Source: CAYTPI01 sp964439625 (GTDB lineage Bacteria > Chloroflexota > Anaerolineae > Aggregatilineales > UBA3940). Taken from it: a stretch of 64,000 nt of DNA. A model generated the notes under the pieces. It saw only the letters and a program-made list of their open reading frames with translations. It had not been told where the DNA came from and made no database searches. The DNA is taken from NCBI GenBank assembly GCA_964439625.1, contig CAYTPI010000018.1, positions 9,879-73,878 of the forward strand. Reading direction: 5' to 3'. Below, piece by piece: positions 62,232 to 64,000 of the stretch. Both the position numbers and the translations under genes were made by a program. Positions within the stretch are counted from its first letter, which is position 1. Each line of letters starts with the position of its first letter.

Positions 62232-63302
62232 ATGCCGCCAGTCACACCCGGCATGATAATCATGATGGGGTCAGGCGAGACTGCCCCTAACGTAAGGCGG
62301 GCCTACGAATGGATGTTTGAGCGCATTGAAGACCCAATACGGGTTGCTGTCATGGAGACCCCAGCAGGCTTTGAGCCAAACTCATATGCGGTAGCGGCTG
62401 AATTAGCTGAGTACGTGCAGGTCAGCCTGCAAAACTTCCACCCAACGGTTGAAGTTATCCCCGCGCGAAAGAAGGGAACCGCGTTCAGCCCAGACGACCC
62501 TGAGATCGTCGAGCCACTGTACCGCGCTAATGTAATTATGTCAGGGCCAGGCAGCCCGACATATGCCGCTCGTCAATTTAGAGACTCATTAGCTTGGCAA
62601 GTTATGATCGCCCGTTATTTGCTTGGAGCTAATGTCGTCTTCTCTAGTGCTATGACGCTGGCAGCAAGCCGCTTCACCATGCCTGTCTACGAGATCTACA
62701 AGGTGGGCGAAGACCTGCATTGGCAAGATGGGTTGAATCTACTTGGGTTATTTGGGTTATCAACGGTGCATGTGCCACATTGGAATACGAACAGTGGTGG
62801 TGCGGAAGTGGATACCACCCGTTGCTACGTCGGACAAGGTCGTTATCAGCAGATGGTTGAGATGTTGCCGCCTGGGCAGCGGATTGTCGGTTTAGACGAC
62901 CACACCGCCATCGTCATTCAGCCAGGTACCCGCCAAGTGCGCGTCATTGGGGTGGGAACGTGCACTCTGCCACAAGCCGAGAACGAGGCGCTGAAGTTCA
63001 AAGACGGGGACAGCTTCTCAGCCGAACAGTTGGGCCCATGGCGAGACCTTGAAACCGTGCCTAACTGGATAACACCGGAGGTGTGGGAAAAGGCTGTCGC
63101 CCTCCAAGGCGAGATGGATAGCGCGCCGGATGTGCCAGCTGAAATCCATGCACTGAACGAAGAGCGCGAACAGGCACGCGCTGCGCGTGATTGGGCGCAG
63201 TCGGATGCCCTGCGGGATCAAATGGAGGCGCTTGGATGGCGCGTTGTAGATACACCAGATGGGCCAGAACTACACTCGCTAGAGACTGAGACCGAAGGCT
63301 GA
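62232..63302 (+). CDS. Peptidase S51/type 1 GAT-like protein with CysRS-like C-terminal tail
   Basis: A 356-residue protein in two parts. Residues 1-~270 form a class I glutamine amidotransferase-like fold of the S51/cyanophycinase type: IIMMGSGETAPNVRRAYEWM at the N-terminus, SGPGSPTYAARQF near 100 and VVFSSAMTLAASRF near 137 (nucleophile-elbow position, here S-A-M). Residues ~298-350 read EREQARAARDWAQSDALRDQ then MEALGWRVVDTPDGPEL, which is the C-terminal tail pattern of cysteinyl-tRNA synthetase. No synthetase core is present. AGAAAGG precedes the ATG. Confidence 0.75.
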   Translation: MPPVTPGMIIMMGSGETAPNVRRAYEWMFERIEDPIRVAVMETPAGFEPNSYAVAAELAEYVQVSLQNFHPTVEVIPARKKGTAFSPDDPEIVEPLYRANVIMSGPGSPTYAARQFRDSLAWQVMIARYLLGANVVFSSAMTLAASRFTMPVYEIYKVGEDLHWQDGLNLLGLFGLSTVHVPHWNTNSGGAEVDTTRCYVGQGRYQQMVEMLPPGQRIVGLDDHTAIVIQPGTRQVRVIGVGTCTLPQAENEALKFKDGDSFSAEQLGPWRDLETVPNWITPEVWEKAVALQGEMDSAPDVPAEIHALNEEREQARAARDWAQSDALRDQMEALGWRVVDTPDGPELHSLETETEG

Positions 63303-63394
63303 GGTTGCCAACAGTCAGCTTCGCACAATACCATTGACAGTCAGTCTAAGAACCCTCTTTGGGAAAACATTCAATGGCAGATGTATATTGAGGT

Positions 63395-63898
63395 GTGCTA
63401 AACTTTACAGGGTTGCACACAATCGATGCAGAGCTCTTCGTGGCACATACTATCAAGTGGTATGATCAAGAAAAGACGATCATCGTCGTAACGTTTGAAC
63501 CTGGCTGGACATGGCGTGAGTTCATCGTTGAGACTGCGGCGCCGAAGATCGCAATGATGGATTCAATAGACCACGCAGTTTACATCATTCATCTGATACC
63601 GCCGGGGCGTATCTCGCTCCCTCAGATGGGATGGCTGCGCTCATACACAGAGGAGGCTGGTACACCGCACCACCCGAATTACGCTGCGGCTGTTTTTGTG
63701 ACAACGAACCGCATTGCGACAACGTTGGTGAATGTCGCCGTCAAAATTTTGCCTAAGTGGGAAGGTCGTCTGCTTATAAGGCCGACGGAAGAAGCTGCCT
63801 TTATTCTGGTGCAAGAACTAAAAGCAAAGAAGGCGAAAGAAGCGGTGGCTACGCAGCACGTTACCAGACCCAATGTAGAAAGTTCGATGCCTAGTTAG
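63395..63898 (+). CDS. STAS-like protein with extended C-terminus
   Basis: About 152-167 residues. KWYDQEKTIIVVTFEPGWTW aligns with the WY..DK block at the start of the protein at 3075, followed by the strand VYIIHLIPPGRISLP. The Asp of the turn in the other family members is not conserved here. The C-terminal tail is Lys/Ala-rich. Two starts fit: GTG 63395, and GTG 63440 which gives a lead of the same length as in the 3075 protein. A clear terminator follows the gene. Confidence 0.5.
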   Translation: MLNFTGLHTIDAELFVAHTIKWYDQEKTIIVVTFEPGWTWREFIVETAAPKIAMMDSIDHAVYIIHLIPPGRISLPQMGWLRSYTEEAGTPHHPNYAAAVFVTTNRIATTLVNVAVKILPKWEGRLLIRPTEEAAFILVQELKAKKAKEAVATQHVTRPNVESSMPS

Positions 63899-63945
63899 CT
63901 CAATATTTAGCCAAAATAGAGCATATAGTTAGTTGTTACGCTGAG

Positions 63946-63980
63946 GAGGCTCACCATGCGATGAGCCTCTTTGTGTTTTC
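63946..63980 (+). terminator. Intrinsic terminator after the STAS-like gene
   Basis: GAGGCTCA (63946-63953), an 8-nt loop, TGAGCCTC (63962-63969), then TTTGTGTTTTC. Confidence 0.8.
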
Positions 63981-64000
63981 AGCCTTAGGGATTACGCTCG

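Noticed and set aside
1..64000. CRISPR arrays, rRNA and tRNA genes
   Set aside because: No regularly spaced repeats and no tRNA-like cloverleaf or rRNA-like stretch was seen in the intergenic regions.

Overview
The window looks like a chromosomal segment of a free-living, probably aerobic bacterium. The best guess is a Chloroflexota member of the Anaerolineae type. The pointers are a four-cysteine CcmH variant, a DUF4013 membrane protein, FGE-sulfatase-fold proteins, GT-C mannosyltransferase-like proteins, many lipoproteins with Thr/Pro or Ala/Glu linkers, and a xanthorhodopsin-type rhodopsin. No rRNA or tRNA was seen, so this placement is inference. GTG and TTG starts are common. No CRISPR array, transposase or integrase was recognised.

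Layout. 0-9.7 kb: the end of a GH1 beta-glycosidase, a DEDDh exonuclease, a GH37 trehalase-like enzyme, a STAS-like protein, CcmH, a TIR-like protein, a methyltransferase-TPR protein, a PAS histidine kinase and DhaK. 9.8-10.7 kb: the decayed remains of a Type ISP restriction-modification gene. 10.8-20 kb: envelope proteins, a response regulator, a GT-C membrane protein, a lipoprotein, MscS and NhaA. NhaA is divergent from a proton-pumping rhodopsin at 20.2 kb whose residues allow a carotenoid antenna. 21-30 kb: a STAS-like protein, a beta-propeller lipoprotein, a sugar epimerase, two more GT-C proteins, DinB-like and SdpI-like proteins, and a membrane/coiled-coil/winged-helix protein. 30-36 kb: an ammonium transporter fused to PAS and a degenerate kinase module, then three genes sharing an unrecognised N-terminal segment, one of them fused to an FGE-sulfatase (C-type lectin) fold without its catalytic cysteines. 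36-47 kb: MBL-fold, lipoprotein, LysM, M50 protease and PQQ dehydrogenase-like genes, a perfect 636-bp tandem duplication and a second MscS.

47.3-55.1 kb holds a compact phage-like particle module: portal, protease-capsid fusion, connector, tail-like proteins and small membrane proteins. Terminase, tape measure, integrase and replication genes were not recognised. It is preceded by a near-consensus promoter bracketed by two perfect palindromes, one resembling the Gram-positive LexA box, and then by a strong leader hairpin. This is the best candidate for an undescribed, tightly controlled system. 55-64 kb: a Cache-HAMP / GNAT-like / nucleotide-transporter-like operon, a zinc alcohol dehydrogenase, a cytoplasmic PotD-like protein flanked by two glycosyltransferase relics, an alpha/beta hydrolase, a peptidase S51-like protein carrying a CysRS-like tail, and another STAS-like protein.

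Functional themes are light-driven proton pumping beside a Na+/H+ antiporter, osmotic protection (two MscS channels, trehalase), nitrogen sensing, and a set of small STAS-like switch proteins near signalling genes.
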